A stretch of DNA of 64,000 nucleotides from Capsaspora owczarzaki ATCC 30864 (Eukaryota; Opisthokonta; Filasterea). Numbering within the stretch: position 1 is the stretch's first letter; every line of letters starts with the position of its first letter. The DNA lies in assembly GCF_000151315.2 (NCBI RefSeq), contig NW_011887309.1, positions 104,006 through 168,005 of the forward strand, read 5' to 3'. The notes under the pieces were generated by a model. That model was not told where the DNA came from and searched no databases. It saw only the letters and a list, made by a program, of their open reading frames with translations. Below, in pieces: positions 50,720 to 62,516 of the stretch. Both the position numbers and the translations under genes were made by a program.

Positions 50720-52460
50720 ATACGATCAACCTGAATTTCCGGCTTTCAATTGGATTTTGGGCAGCAGCAGTTGCTGAAGGATTCATCCGCAATCCACCGC
50801 GATTTCCGTGCAAAATTGAGTTGCTTTTGTGCCTGTCTGTTGAATACAAGTTCCGGCGTTTGTGTCTTGTACTCTTTGAACACTGTTCAGCCGTTGTCAC
50901 TTGGATTTCGTGTTGCTGTGCCACGCCGGCTCTGCGACGTCCAAACAATTCTGCGTTTGAATTCTGCAGCCCACATGACAGTGACTGCACCTTGTTTGTA
51001 ATTGTCGTTGCTGTGCCTGAGAGCGCTGCATGTTTTCGTCGATGGACCCGTCGACTTGAACGGAAGGGGCGTGAAAGTGGGTTTTGCTTGTCCTGTTCCA
51101 CACCTTGCTGGTTTTGCATAGATAGCCGTCCAACAGTCCAACCGAAGAGTCCATCGTGGGTCACTTTCTGGTCCTCTTTGCACGAGTTCCGCCGTACTGC
51201 TGTACTAGGATGAGAAGCCAGCACTCGAGACCGGGCTCAAAATCGAAGCGGGTTACACTAAATATCGACTTGGACAGAGCCGCACCTCCAAAACAACAGC
51301 CACTTTGAGGCCCACCTTCGAGCCTGTCTCAGCCACCACGGTGACTTCGATGTGCTTGCGGTGGTGTTTTGACGTGTAGCGTGCCTGTTGCTGCATCGAG
51401 TGCGAATCCGCGCGCCTTATCAGGCTCAAAATACATGATCATTTAGCCGATCATTGGAAATACCCTTATTTGCTATTGTTAGTGGGTTTTGTTTTGTTCG
51501 CCGATTGTGTGTTGAAAAGGCTTTCCGATGGATTTCCAGTGATCTCTTCACTATCCCGCATCTTGAGACCCTCGGCTCGGGTCCTGTTATCCGCCCTCCA
51601 TGAACGCCAGAGAGTGAAGCAGCTTCGTTCCCACAACGACGGATCAGTTTTCATTCATTCATTCTTGATTGTTTTGCCTTTGTTTTGGTTTGTGTTCTCA
51701 TTTTTTTCCCCCTTCTTTTTGGCTTTTGCTTTTTTTGCCGCTTTGCTTCCAAAAGTAAGCCATCATCGAAAGCCAATCAAAGCCAGAAATGCGAGTGTCT
51801 TCTTTCGCTTTTTTACCACTGCTTCTGACGAGCGGCGCGAACGTCCGCCATGAGTGGGGTCGACGAGCGAGGAGTGGCCGCCGAGCGCTTTGGAATCACA
51901 TTGCATGGCTCTCTCTGCCTGCACCCTCGCTCGCTGTCGCTGTCTCCCCCTGCCTCTAATGCTCTGAAGAGCTCTGTTGTACCAAGTTGGTCATGTCTGC
52001 TGTACCAAGCCGATCAAGCCAAGCTGAAGAAGAGACAGCGAACATGAAATACATTCGCATTCACACAACGCCTCCCCTTGATGTGTGGCCGCTTGCTCCT
52101 GGCTCTCCTGCAGGCGCGATGTGTCGACGAAAAAAAGAAAAAAACAAACAGTGGAAGTGATCATGAGGGGTTACGCAGGGAGAGCGCGAACGGCCCGCAC
52201 CCCGGGTTGCAGAGTGGGTTCTGATCTTGTGGGAAAGCGTTGCAGAATCTTTGATGTTGTGGGAAAGAACTGCAACTGCAATGCTTAATGCTTTGAAGCC
52301 ATCTTCACACCCACACGCTCTAACAAACATACACATTATTATATATACCTAACTGGCGTTCAGCACTGTGACGCTGCGGGAGAGTCGATGTAACGTTGAA
52401 GTGCTGTGCGCTCACTGTTTCCGGTCAATTTCTCTAACTCGCCATATTCCCGCTATTCAG
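50720..52460. other. Intergenic between truncated kinase copy and LRR receptor
   Basis: The first ~130 nt include sequence related to the LRR receptor's 3' flank. The rest has no supported gene: small ORFs such as 51470-51853 (+) show no domain or splice structure. A TATATAT element at about 52338-52345 lies ~120 nt before the LRR receptor ATG and could be a core promoter element. Confidence 0.55.
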
Positions 52461-55400
52461 ATGACACCCAAAGGACTTGCCTTTGGTCTGCTGCTTTTGC
52501 TACTCGTCGTGAATTATCACGTTCAGGCGGCACAAGCAGCCGTTGCATGTGGCACTGGCGCTGTGTGCACTTGCTCGGGAACTACTGTCAACTGCGATAG
52601 CCGATATCTCACGACCATTCCAACCGGAATCCCAGCGACCACAACCATCCTGTAAGTTGTGATTGAGTTGACCTCAAATTGAAGATTCTGCCCTCCCATG
52701 ATTGGTGTACGGCCGATAGGTATCTCAGCAGCAATCAGATCACCAGCATTTCCTCAAGCGCATTCACAGGCCTGACTGCGCTGACTTACCTGTAAGCTCG
52801 CACAACGCGAAAAAGTAGATACAAATGGCTCACTCATTGGACTCCATCTGTAGGCAGCTGAACAACAACTGGTTGAGCGCTATTCCCTCCTCTGCATTCA
52901 CAGGCCTGACTGCGCTGACACAATTGTAAGCAAGCAAAACATAAAGAATCACCGACCAGTCGCTCATTCTTTTGGACACTTTCGGTAGGCAACTGTATAA
53001 CAACCAGATCACCACCGTTCCCTCTTCTGCATTCACCGGCCTGACTGCGCTGCAAACCTTGTAAGTAACCAAGGACGCGAAGAATCGCACACGAACGACT
53101 CACCTTTTGTAACACTATCTGAAGGTATCTGTACAACAACCAAATCGCCACCGTTGCTATAAACGCATTTTCAGGCCTTACCGCGCTGGTCCAATTGTAT
53201 GCAAGCACAACGGAAGCATCGCTCTCGAACGACTCACTTCTTGTAACACTATCTGAAAGGTATCTGTACAACAATCAGATCACTAGTATCTCGGCAAACG
53301 CATTTTCAGGTCTTTCTAAGCTGAATACCTTGTAAGCAAACAACCACACGACGAAACACAGACAAATGGCTCACTCATTTGCGACTCCATCTGTAGGCAG
53401 CTGAACAACAACTGGTTGAGCGCTATTCCCTCCTCTGCATTCACAGGCCTGACTGCGCTGACACAATTGTAAGCAAGCAAAACATAAAGAATCACCGACC
53501 AGTCGCTCATTCTTTTGGACACTTTCGGTAGGCTACTGTATAACAACCAGATCACCACCGTTCCCTCTTCTGCATTCACCGGCCTGACTGCGCTGCAAAC
53601 CTTGTAAGTAACCAAGGACGCGAAGAATCGCACGCGAACGACTCACCTTTTGTAACACTATCTGAAGGTATCTGTACAACAACCAAATCGCCACTGTTGC
53701 TATAAACGCATTTTCAGGCCTTACCGCGCTGGTCCAATTGTATGCAAGCACAACGGAAGCATCGCTCTCGAACGACTCACTTCTTGTAACACTTTCTGTA
53801 GGCGTCTGGACACCAACCAGATCACCACCGTTCCTGCTAACGCATTCTCAGGCCTTTCTAAGCTGAATACCTTGTAAGCAAACAAAGACACGACGAATCA
53901 CGGACGAATCGCTCACTCATTTGCGACTCCATCTGTAGGCACCTGTACAACAACTGGTTGAGCGCTATTCCCTCCTCTGCATTCACAGGCCTGACTGCGC
54001 TGACACAATTGTAAGCAAGCAAAACATGAAGAATCACCCACCAGTCGCTCATTCTTTTGGACACTTTCGGTAGGCGTCTGGACACCAACCAGATCACCAC
54101 CGTTCCCTCTTCTGCATTCACCGGCCTGACTGCGCTGCAAACCTTGTAAGTAACCAAGGACGCGAAGAATCGCACGCGAACGACTCACCTTTTGTAACAC
54201 TATCTGAAGGTATCTGTACAACAACCAGATCATCACCGTTGCTACAAACGCATTCTCAGGCCTGGCTGCGCTGCAAGTCTTGTAAGCAAGCCACGTAGTA
54301 CATGAAGAATCACTGACCAGTCGCTCACTCTTTGGACACTTTCTGTAGGCGTCTGGACACGAACCAGATCACCACCGTTCCTGCTAACGCATTCTCAGGC
54401 CTTTCTGCGCTGAATACCTTGTAAGCAAACAAAGACACGACGAAGCACAGACAAATGGCTCACTCATTTGCGACTCATGTAGGCAGCTGAGCAACAACTG
54501 GTTGAGCGCCATCCCCTCTTCGGCATTCACAGGCCTGACTGCGCTGACACAATTGTAAGCAAGCAAAACATGAAGAATCACCGACCAATCGCTCATTCTT
54601 TTGGACACTTTCGGTAGGCAACTGTATAACAACCAGATCACCACCGTTCCCTCTTCTGCATTCACCGGCCTGACTGCGCTGCAAACCTTGTAAGTAACCA
54701 AGGACGCGAAGAATCGCACACGAACGACTCACCTTTTGTAACACTATCTGAAGGTATCTGTACAACAACCAAATCGCCACCGTTGCTATAAACGCATTTT
54801 CAGGCCTTACCGCGCTGGTCCAATTGTATGCAAGCACAACGGAAGCATCGCTCTCGAACGACTCACTTCTTGTAACACTATCTGAAAGGTATCTGTACAA
54901 CAATCAGATCACTAGTATCTCGGCAAACGCATTTTCAGGTCTTTCTAAGCTGAATACCTTGTAAGCAAACAACCACACGACGAAACACAGACAAATGGCT
55001 CACTCATTTGCGACTCCATCTGTAGGCAGCTGAACAACAACTGGTTGAGCGCTATTCCCTCCTCTGCATTCACAGGCCTGACTGCGCTGACACAATTGTA
55101 AGCAAGCAAAACATAAAGAATCACCGACCAGTCGCTCATTCTTTTGGACACTTTCGGTAGGCTACTGTATAACAACCAGATCACCACCGTTCCCTCTTCT
55201 GCATTCACCGGCCTGACTGCGCTGCAATTCTTGTAAGTAACCAAGGACACGAAGAATCGCACGCGAACGACTCACCTTTTGTAACACTATCTGAAGGTAT
55301 CTGTACAACAACCAAATCGCCACTGTTGCTATAAACGCATTTTCAGGCCTTACCGCGCTGGTCCAATTGTATGCAAGCACAACGGAAGCATCGCTCTCGA

Positions 55401-58400
55401 ACGACTCACTTCTTGTAACACTTTCTGTAGGCGTCTGGACACCAACCAGATCACCACCGTTCCTGCTAACGCATTCTCAGGCCTTTCTAAGCTGAATACC
55501 TTGTAAGCAAACAAAGACACGACGAATCACGGACGAATCGCTCACTCATTTGCGACTCCATCTGTAGGCACCTGTACAACAACTGGTTGAGCGCTATTCC
55601 CTCCTCTGCATTCACAGGCCTGACTGCGCTGACACAATTGTAAGCAAGCAAAACATGAAGAATCACCGACCAGTCGCTCACTCTTTTGGGCGCTTTCTGT
55701 AGGCGTCTGGACACCAACCAGATCACCACCGTTCCTGCTAACGCATTCTCGGGCCTGACTGCGCTGCTTTACTTGTAAGCAAGCAACGTAGTACACAGAG
55801 AATTTCACGCGAACGACTCACTTTTTGTCACACTATCTGAAGGTATCTGTACAACAACCAGATCACCACCGTTCCTGCTAACGCATTTTCAGGCCTTACC
55901 GCGCTGGTCCAATTGTATGCAAGCACAACGAAGGAATCGCTATCGAATGACTCACTTTTTGTGACACTCTCTGTAGGCAACTGTACGGCAACCAGATCAC
56001 CACCATTCCTTCCTCTGCACTCACAGGCCTGAGCGCGTTGACGCAATTGTAAGCAAGCACAGACCCCAAAGACCCCATGAATTGCACACGCGTGGCTCAC
56101 GTATTTCGTATTTGCCTCGCGAACCGTAGGCTTCTTTACAACAATCGGATTACCAGCGTTCCTGCAAACGGATTTTCTGGCCTTACGGCGCTGACGGACC
56201 TGTAAGAAAGCTCAACAAGAAGAAATCGCACATTAACGGCTTACAATTTTATGTTTCTGTTGTAGACGTCTGTTCAACAATACGATCACCAGCATTCTTG
56301 CAAACGCATTCACAGGCCTTACCAAGCTGACTTACCTGTAAGCAAGAAAGGGCATGAAGAATCACAGAGCAGTGGCTCACTCGGTTGTGACTCGATATGT
56401 AGGGATCTATCCCTCAACCAGCTCACCAGCATTCCAGCAGGCGCATTCTCAGGCCTGACTGCACTGACGCAATTGTAAGCAAGCCAAGCATAAGCTTGAC
56501 GGATCACAGGCAAATGGTTCACTCGTTCGCGAGTCCTTTTGTAGGCTACTGTACAACAACTGGTTGAGCGCCGTTCCTTCTTCGGCGTTCACAGGCCTTA
56601 CTGCGTTGCTTTATCTGTAAGCAACCAATGACACGAAGAATCCCGCGCGAAAGACTCATTTGTGACATGCAGGTATCTGTACAACAACCAGATCACCACC
56701 GTTGCTGCAAATGCATTCACAGGCCTCACCGCGCTGGTCCAATTGTAAGTATTCAAGAATAGGAAGAGGCGAACACAGCTGATTTTTTTAATGAGACTGT
56801 GTGCAGGCAGCTGTATGGCAACCAGATCACCACTATTTCTGCAAGCGCATTTGCAGGCATGAGTTCGCTGGTACAATTGTAAGCATCGAAGCACTAAAAG
56901 GATCAAAAGCAACCTGGCTCACTCGTTTGCGAACCACAGGTATCTATACAGCAACCGGATCACCGCCATTTTCGTAAACGCATTCACAGGCCTTACTCAT
57001 CTGAGTCTCTTGTAAGCAAGCAAAAACTGGAAAAGGCGCCAACAAGCAGCTCACGACGCCATCTGCAGGGATATTTCCAACAATCAGATCACCAGTCTTC
57101 CTGCAAATGCATTTACAGGCCTGACTGCGATGACACAATTGTAAGCAAGCAAAGCATGACGACCCTCAGAAAGCAGGAAACTACTCACTGGGTGCGGCGA
57201 CTCTTTCTGTAGAAGTCTCTACAACAACTCGCTCAGCGCCGTTCCCTCGTCTGCATTCACAGGGCTTACAGCGCTACAGGCCTTGTAAGCCAGCAAATAA
57301 GTACACGAAGAATTGTTACGCATTGTCTCACATACTTTGTGACACTTTCTGCAGGTGGCTGTACAACAACCAGATCACCTCCGTTGTTGTCAATGCATTC
57401 ACAAGTCTCACCGCGCTGGTCCAATTGTAAGTTCATAAGGATACAAAGAAGTACACGCGCATGGCTGACTTTTTTATGAGACCGTGTGCAGGCAGCTGTA
57501 CGGCAACCAGATCACCACCATACCTGCAAGCGCATTTTCGGGCCTTTCTAAACTGAGTCTCTTGTAAGCAAGCAACAGCACAACGAATCACAAACGAATC
57601 GCTCACTCATTTGCGACTCCATCTGTAGGCAGCTGAACAACAACTGGTTGAGCGCCATTCCCTCTTCGGCATTCACAGGCCTGACTGCGCTGACACAGTT
57701 GTATGCAAGCAAAACATAAAGAATCACCGACCAGTCGCTCATTCTTTTGGACAATTTCGGTAGGCAACTGTATAACAACCAGATCACCACCGTTCCCTCT
57801 TCTGCATTCACAGGCCTGACTGCGCTGACACAATTGTAAGCAAGCAAAGACATGAATAATCACACGCGAACGACTCACTTTTTGTGAGGCTTCAGGTCTC
57901 TGTACGGCAACCAGATTACCACCATTTCTGCAAGCGCATTTGCAGGGTTGACTGCGCTGCAAGCCTTGTAAGCAAGCAAAGGTATGAAGAATCATACCTG
58001 CATGGCTCACTTGCTTTTGTGATACTCTATGGACTGTAGGTATCTGAACAACAACACGATTACAACCATTGCCGCAAATGCATTTGCTGGCCTTACCGCG
58101 TTAAATTGGCTGTAAGCAACTTCAAAGACTTCAGGAATCACGACCATCGGCTCATTCGTTTGAGACTGCAGGGATTTGTCCGGCAGCCAGATCACCAGCA
58201 TTCCCGCAAATGTATTCTCAAGCCTTCCTGCACTAGCGCAATTGTAACTAAGGCAATTACAATGATGAATCACGGACAAATGGCTCACTTGTTGGCGAGC
58301 CTTTTTTGTAGGAATCTGTACAACAACTGGTTGAGCGCCGTTCCCACTTCTGCCTTCACAGGCCTGACTGCGCTGACACAATTGTGAGCAAATACAGACA

Positions 58401-61241
58401 TGAAGAATCACATACGCGGCTCACGTTATTCTGACACTGTCTGCAGGACTATGTACGGCAATCGAATCACCACCATATCCGCCAACGCATTCACAGGCCT
58501 TAACGCGCTGGTACAATTGTAAGCAAGCAAAGCCATGAAAAATCGACCAATTGGCTCAACTTCCTATTTTGAGGCACGATTTGTAGATTTTTGCAGAGCA
58601 ATCAGATCACAACCATTTCAGCATCCGCATTCACGGGCCTGAGTTTGTTGACGCAATTGTAAGCAATTCACGATATGAAGAAACACACACACGATCTACT
58701 CACTTTTTGTGACACAATTTCCAGGTATCTGTCCAACAACCAGATCACCACCATATCTGCAAACGCATTTACAGGTCTCACTTTGCTGACTACTTTGTAA
58801 GAAGAAACTCCTGCTGCTCGTGCCTGATTCGCCTCTTACTTTGCCGTCTTTTCAGGACGTTGAATGACAATCCTGCCACCACTTTGCCGCCTGGTCTGTT
58901 CAAGGGCTTGCAGAATGGCATGGTTTTGTCGCTGCCTTCTTCGCAATCTCTGAGCCCCAACAATTTTACATTTGGTGGAAACACTGTCGCTCCGCCGAGC
59001 ACATACGGGAATGCGTCCTATCCTTACCGTAAGTTCCAGAGCTGATTGTCAAGTCCTGTGTGATCAATTTATTCATAGACAGTGAAATTGCAGCGTGCGA
59101 TACAGCTTGTGCCACCTGCTATGCCGCTGGGTCTGGCGCGTGTTGCGCGACCAATTGCCTGACCTGCACTTCGTCCGCTGTCTGCACTCAGTGCTATAAC
59201 GGTTATGGTATGATGAGCGGATCCTGTGTCCCATTGGCTGTCATCGCCTCGGCCGCTTCCGCCGCGTCTACGCAATTCGCCTCGGTTGCCTCGGTTGCAT
59301 CGATCGCCTCTGCCTCAGTCACTTCTGCTGCGTCAGCTGCTATCAAAGCATCGATCGCCTCCGTCGATTCGGTCTCATCCGCGCAATTGGCCTCGGCTGC
59401 CTCCATTGTCTCAGCTAGCTTTGCATCGATTGCGTCAATCGCCTCAGTCGCATCAGCGCTCGATGCTACTTTAGTTTCGGTTGCCTCGGCTGCTTCGGCC
59501 GCCTCTGCCTCAATTGCGTCTCTTGTTTCCGCCACTTCAACTGTGTCGGCGTCCTTTGCTACCCTCGCTACCGCGTCTTCTGCTTCTATTGCATCCACTG
59601 CAAGCGCATCATTGGCATCGGTTGCTTCTGACGCTTCCGCTAGTTCGGCATCCTTTGCTTCTATCGTGTCAGCATCTTCAGCGTCAATTGCATCTGTTGC
59701 AAGCGCGTCATCTGCATCTATTGCTTCCGATGTTTCCGCTACCTCGGCGCTCTCGGCTTCTGTTGCGTCAACCGCATCGGCTTCTGCTGCATCTGTCGCA
59801 TCCTCCATTGCGCAGCTCCGCGCCAGCTCCCAATCCTCATCTCCAGTGGCTGCCATCGCTGCTGCAGTTGTGTCTGTTGCCGTTGTTGCGATCATTGCAG
59901 TGGTGTTCATCGTGCTGCGCCGTCGTCGATCGCAACGCCGTTCTTCAGGCATGCGACCGAAGGACTCTGCAAAGGACTCTGCCGGTGGTCCGATCTACCA
60001 GGAGGCTGTTGAGATGACCATCTCCCCTCTTCCCCGTGTGACTCAATCTCACAAAGAGGACGACAGCTCAGTTTACGACGTGGTCGGCCAAAAGCAGCCA
60101 GAATCCCTGTACCAAGCCATCGCGACTGACGCGGTCTACGACGATGCCAGCGTCTACGACGATGCCAGCGTCTACGCCTCTGGCAGCAACTCTCGACGCA
60201 TTCGTGATGGCTTGACGATTGTAAAGCACCTTGCCAGCGGGAACTTTGGCGACGTGGCACTGGGTCAGGTGCCTTTCAACGTGTTGCCCCCAAGAGCTCA
60301 AACCTTGCTCGGACCAACGGCGTCCAAAACTGTGCAAGTGGCAGTCAAGTCGCTCAAGTCCAACGCAGACGAGAAATCCCGCAAGGACTTTGAAGGCGAG
60401 GCGAAGTTGATGGCGCCGTTTGTGCATCCGAATGTCGTGCGGTTGCTTGCGGCTCTGGTCGAGTCCGAGCCCCATCTCGTTCTGCTCGAGTTTGTGCAGT
60501 ACGGCGACTTGCGTACACTGCTGCAAAAGTCCAAAGTCCACTCGCTTTGGTGGACACCGAACGAGCAGGTGCATGCCATTCGCCAGATTGCACTTGGCAT
60601 GGAGTATCTGGGCACGCTCCACTTTGTGCACCGTGATCTCGCCGCGCGCAACTGCCTTGTTGGCAAAGGAATGGTGGTCAAGATTGCCGATTTCGGGCTT
60701 TCTCGCGAGATGGCCTCCGAGAACGATTACTATCGCATCCAGACGCGTGGCAAGCTTCCCGTGAAGGTGAGTTGAGGGTGTGAATGGGGTTGTTGTTTGC
60801 GGTTTTCTTTTATACTGATTTTGTTGAACTTTGCATTTGTAGTGGATGGCACCGGAAACGCTGACTTTCCGAAAGTTCTCGTCCATGTCCGATGTGTGGT
60901 CGTTTGGCGTCACAGCCTGTGAGTAGAGGAGTGTTTTGCTGAAATGTGCACACTTGCGTTGAGTTGAGATTTGACTTTTTACTTGGTGCATGTTGGTAGG
61001 GGAATGCTCCAGTTACGGTGCAAAACCGTACGGCGACATGGACGGACGCGAGACTCTGGCTCATGTCGAAGCTGGCGGTCGACTGCCGATGCCACAGACC
61101 TGCATGCCCGAGCTCTACAATGTGATGATGAGCTGTTGGGACCTTTCGCCCGAGAACCGTCCGACCTTTGCTCAGCTTGTCCGAACCCTGACAGCGCTCC
61201 AAGATGGGACGACCGTTCGTGAAATCGGTGCCATGCTGTGA
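52461..61241 (+). CDS. LRR receptor tyrosine kinase with 45 one-repeat exons
   Basis: My exon model (52461-52651; 45 exons of 72 nt from 52720 to 58796; 58856-59028; 59094-60766; 60843-60918; 61000-61241) sums to 5595 nt, giving 1864 residues. Exon 1 encodes the signal peptide MTPKGLAFGLLLLLLVVNYH and an LRRNT cap (CTCSGTTVNCDSRYLTTIP). The array follows, then a capping exon and a Cys-rich segment (CDTACATCYAAGSGACC, CLTC, CTQC). Next come a ~190-residue Ala/Ser/Val repeat stalk, a membrane segment near 59845-59915 followed by LRRRRSQRR, and tyrosines in PIYQEAVE, VYDVV, LYQAI, AVYDD and SVYDDASVYASG. The tyrosine kinase has loop [27 protein letters not shown] and WMAPETLTF. Juxtamembrane and kinase closely match the FN3 receptor at 13-19 kb. 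The ligand is unknown. Confidence 0.9.
52720..58796 (+). repeat. Array of 45 single-LRR exons with homologous introns
   Basis: Each exon is 72 nt: G, then 23 codons, then two bases of a Leu codon. All introns are phase 2 and about 56-81 nt. The unit encodes L-x-L-x-x-N-x-I-T-x-[IV]-x-x-x-A-F-x-G-L-x-x-L. Exon starts: 52720, 52854, 52989, 53125, 53260, 53397, 53532, 53668, 53802, 53939, 54074, 54210, 54349, 54483, 54618, 54754, 54889, 55026, 55161, 55297, 55431, 55568, 55703, 55843, 55977, 56130, 56266, 56403, 56545, 56673, 56807, 56940, 57069, 57213, 57355, 57492, 57629, 57764, 57896, 58040, 58172, 58312, 58447, 58587, 58725. Introns share GTAAGCAAGC at the donor, ATGAAGAATCAC mid-intron and GCTCACT before the acceptor. 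Confidence 0.9.
52854..55842 (+). repeat. Recent 1.63-kb block duplication inside the LRR array
   Basis: Units starting at 52854, 52989, 53125, 53260, 53397, 53532, 53668, 53802, 53939 and 54074 reappear in the same order at 54483, 54618, 54754, 54889, 55026, 55161, 55297, 55431, 55568 and 55703. The offset is about 1629 nt and intron sequences are almost unchanged. Inside it, a four-unit sub-block (about 543 nt) also repeats, 52854-53260 versus 53397-53802. Confidence 0.85.
59240..59830 (+). repeat. Ala/Ser/Val-rich coding repeat (receptor stalk)
   Basis: Irregular repeats of codons for A-S-[VI]-A-S encode about 190 residues between the Cys-rich segment and the membrane segment of the LRR receptor. 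The composition suggests a long, possibly O-glycosylated extracellular stalk. The antisense frame is also open (Ala/Glu/Asp-rich) but is a by-product. Confidence 0.85.
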
Positions 61242-62516
61242 AGCATCCACCGCGATTTTCGTGTCAAATTGAGTTGCTTTGTGCCTGTTTGTTGAATACA
61301 ACACGTTGTCTTTCGCTTTCTCTCAGCGTCGATTGTGTCGTTTGAGTGCGCTGAGTGCTGTTCCGCCAGTGCAGATGCGAATCAATGAATCGGTTCCTGG
61401 ATCAAAGCCCTTCCCGCAGCCCTTGTTATCGCAGAGCACTTTGGCCATGTTGGTTCAAAAGGGGGGGGGTGAATTGACGTGAAGTTTGCTTGATACCGAC
61501 GGGTGAGTGGGGTTGAAGTCTTGCAAAGTTGGATGGTGCAAAAGGACTGAGAGTGCTGCTTGTCTGCCTGTCCATGAATGTCAGAAGCGACAATAGCGAA
61601 TAAATCTTGATCAAGAGCATGCTGAAAGTCGGATGTGATGCGCGCGTCTCTGCTGAGACCAAACAGTTGGCTGCCCTTTTTTTCCTTCTATCATCGTCCT
61701 GTCAAACAACCCCTCCTGGTCCCCCCTTTTGTTTCACGTAGTCTGAAATCAAACGTCCCTTCTTGCAACACACCCCCCTTCTGCCCAGCTTTTCATGTTG
61801 GTGAAGGAAGCGAAACAGGTCGCCAGTCCACCCTTTTGTTCGCTTGATCTTTGAGGCGGACACAAGTAAGCCAAAAGCCGAGAAGCGCTCCACTGCCCCT
61901 CGTTCCACCCCCTCGCTTGCCTTGGCCGTGATCGACAGCCGCTCTGCGCACGTCGCCAATAATAATGCGGTCGTCCAACAGGCGACAAGGCCAGGATGGG
62001 GGTCTCAGCGCTTAAGCCGTCGGGACCTCCTCATGCTCTTTGCTTGCTTGCCTGCGTGTCGTTTCTCTGTCGCTCCGGACCCCCCCCCCGCTTCCGATGC
62101 GCTCTTTTGTGCAGCACAGTCGCTCCGATTCAAGAAGAGGAAGTGCCAGAGCAGCAGGGCCTCTGCCGACCGACTGGCCTGAGCTCGCTCGGGCTAAACC
62201 GCAAAGCGCCACCCAGCTGATCGCCACCTGGCCGTCCCTCACCCCCCGCGCGCGCACGCTCTTCTGAAGGCACATTGTTGTCAACGAACACAGTGGAAGC
62301 GAGCAAGAAAGCGCGCGCGCTGGGATTTGAGGGGGGGGGCAGAGAGAGACAACACGCTTGTTGTGTTTTGTGGAGCAACACACACACACACACACACATG
62401 CACACACACACATGCACACACACACATGCACACACACACACATATCACGGGCTTGAATGTTTGTTGAAAATGCCGCGAGCTCACCCTGGACATGTCTCTG
62501 ATCCGCAGTATCTTAG
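61242..62516. other. Intergenic between the two LRR genes
   Basis: The first ~70 nt match the flank of the truncated kinase copy. The rest contains G and C homopolymer runs (for example 61460-61468, 62082-62090, 62330-62338) and a CA microsatellite. No supported gene is seen. Confidence 0.55.
62377..62445. repeat. (CA)n microsatellite with ATG interruptions
   Basis: CA dinucleotide tracts separated by CATG steps lie about 75 nt upstream of the second LRR gene's start codon. Confidence 0.95.

Noticed and set aside
51470-51853. 127-residue hydrophobic open frame between the kinase copy and the LRR receptor
   Set aside because: Composition is driven by T-rich DNA; no start context, homology or splice support.
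52700-58800. Regular ~135-nt spacing of near-identical repeats, CRISPR-like or satellite-like at first glance
   Set aside because: The repeats are in-frame 72-nt LRR exons separated by homologous spliceable introns with GT/AG ends. Spacers are not unique and the exon sum gives one continuous receptor frame.
59203-59952. 249-residue Ala/Glu/Asp-rich frame antisense to the receptor stalk
   Set aside because: Created by the repetitive stalk codons read backwards; the plus strand continues into the membrane and kinase segments.
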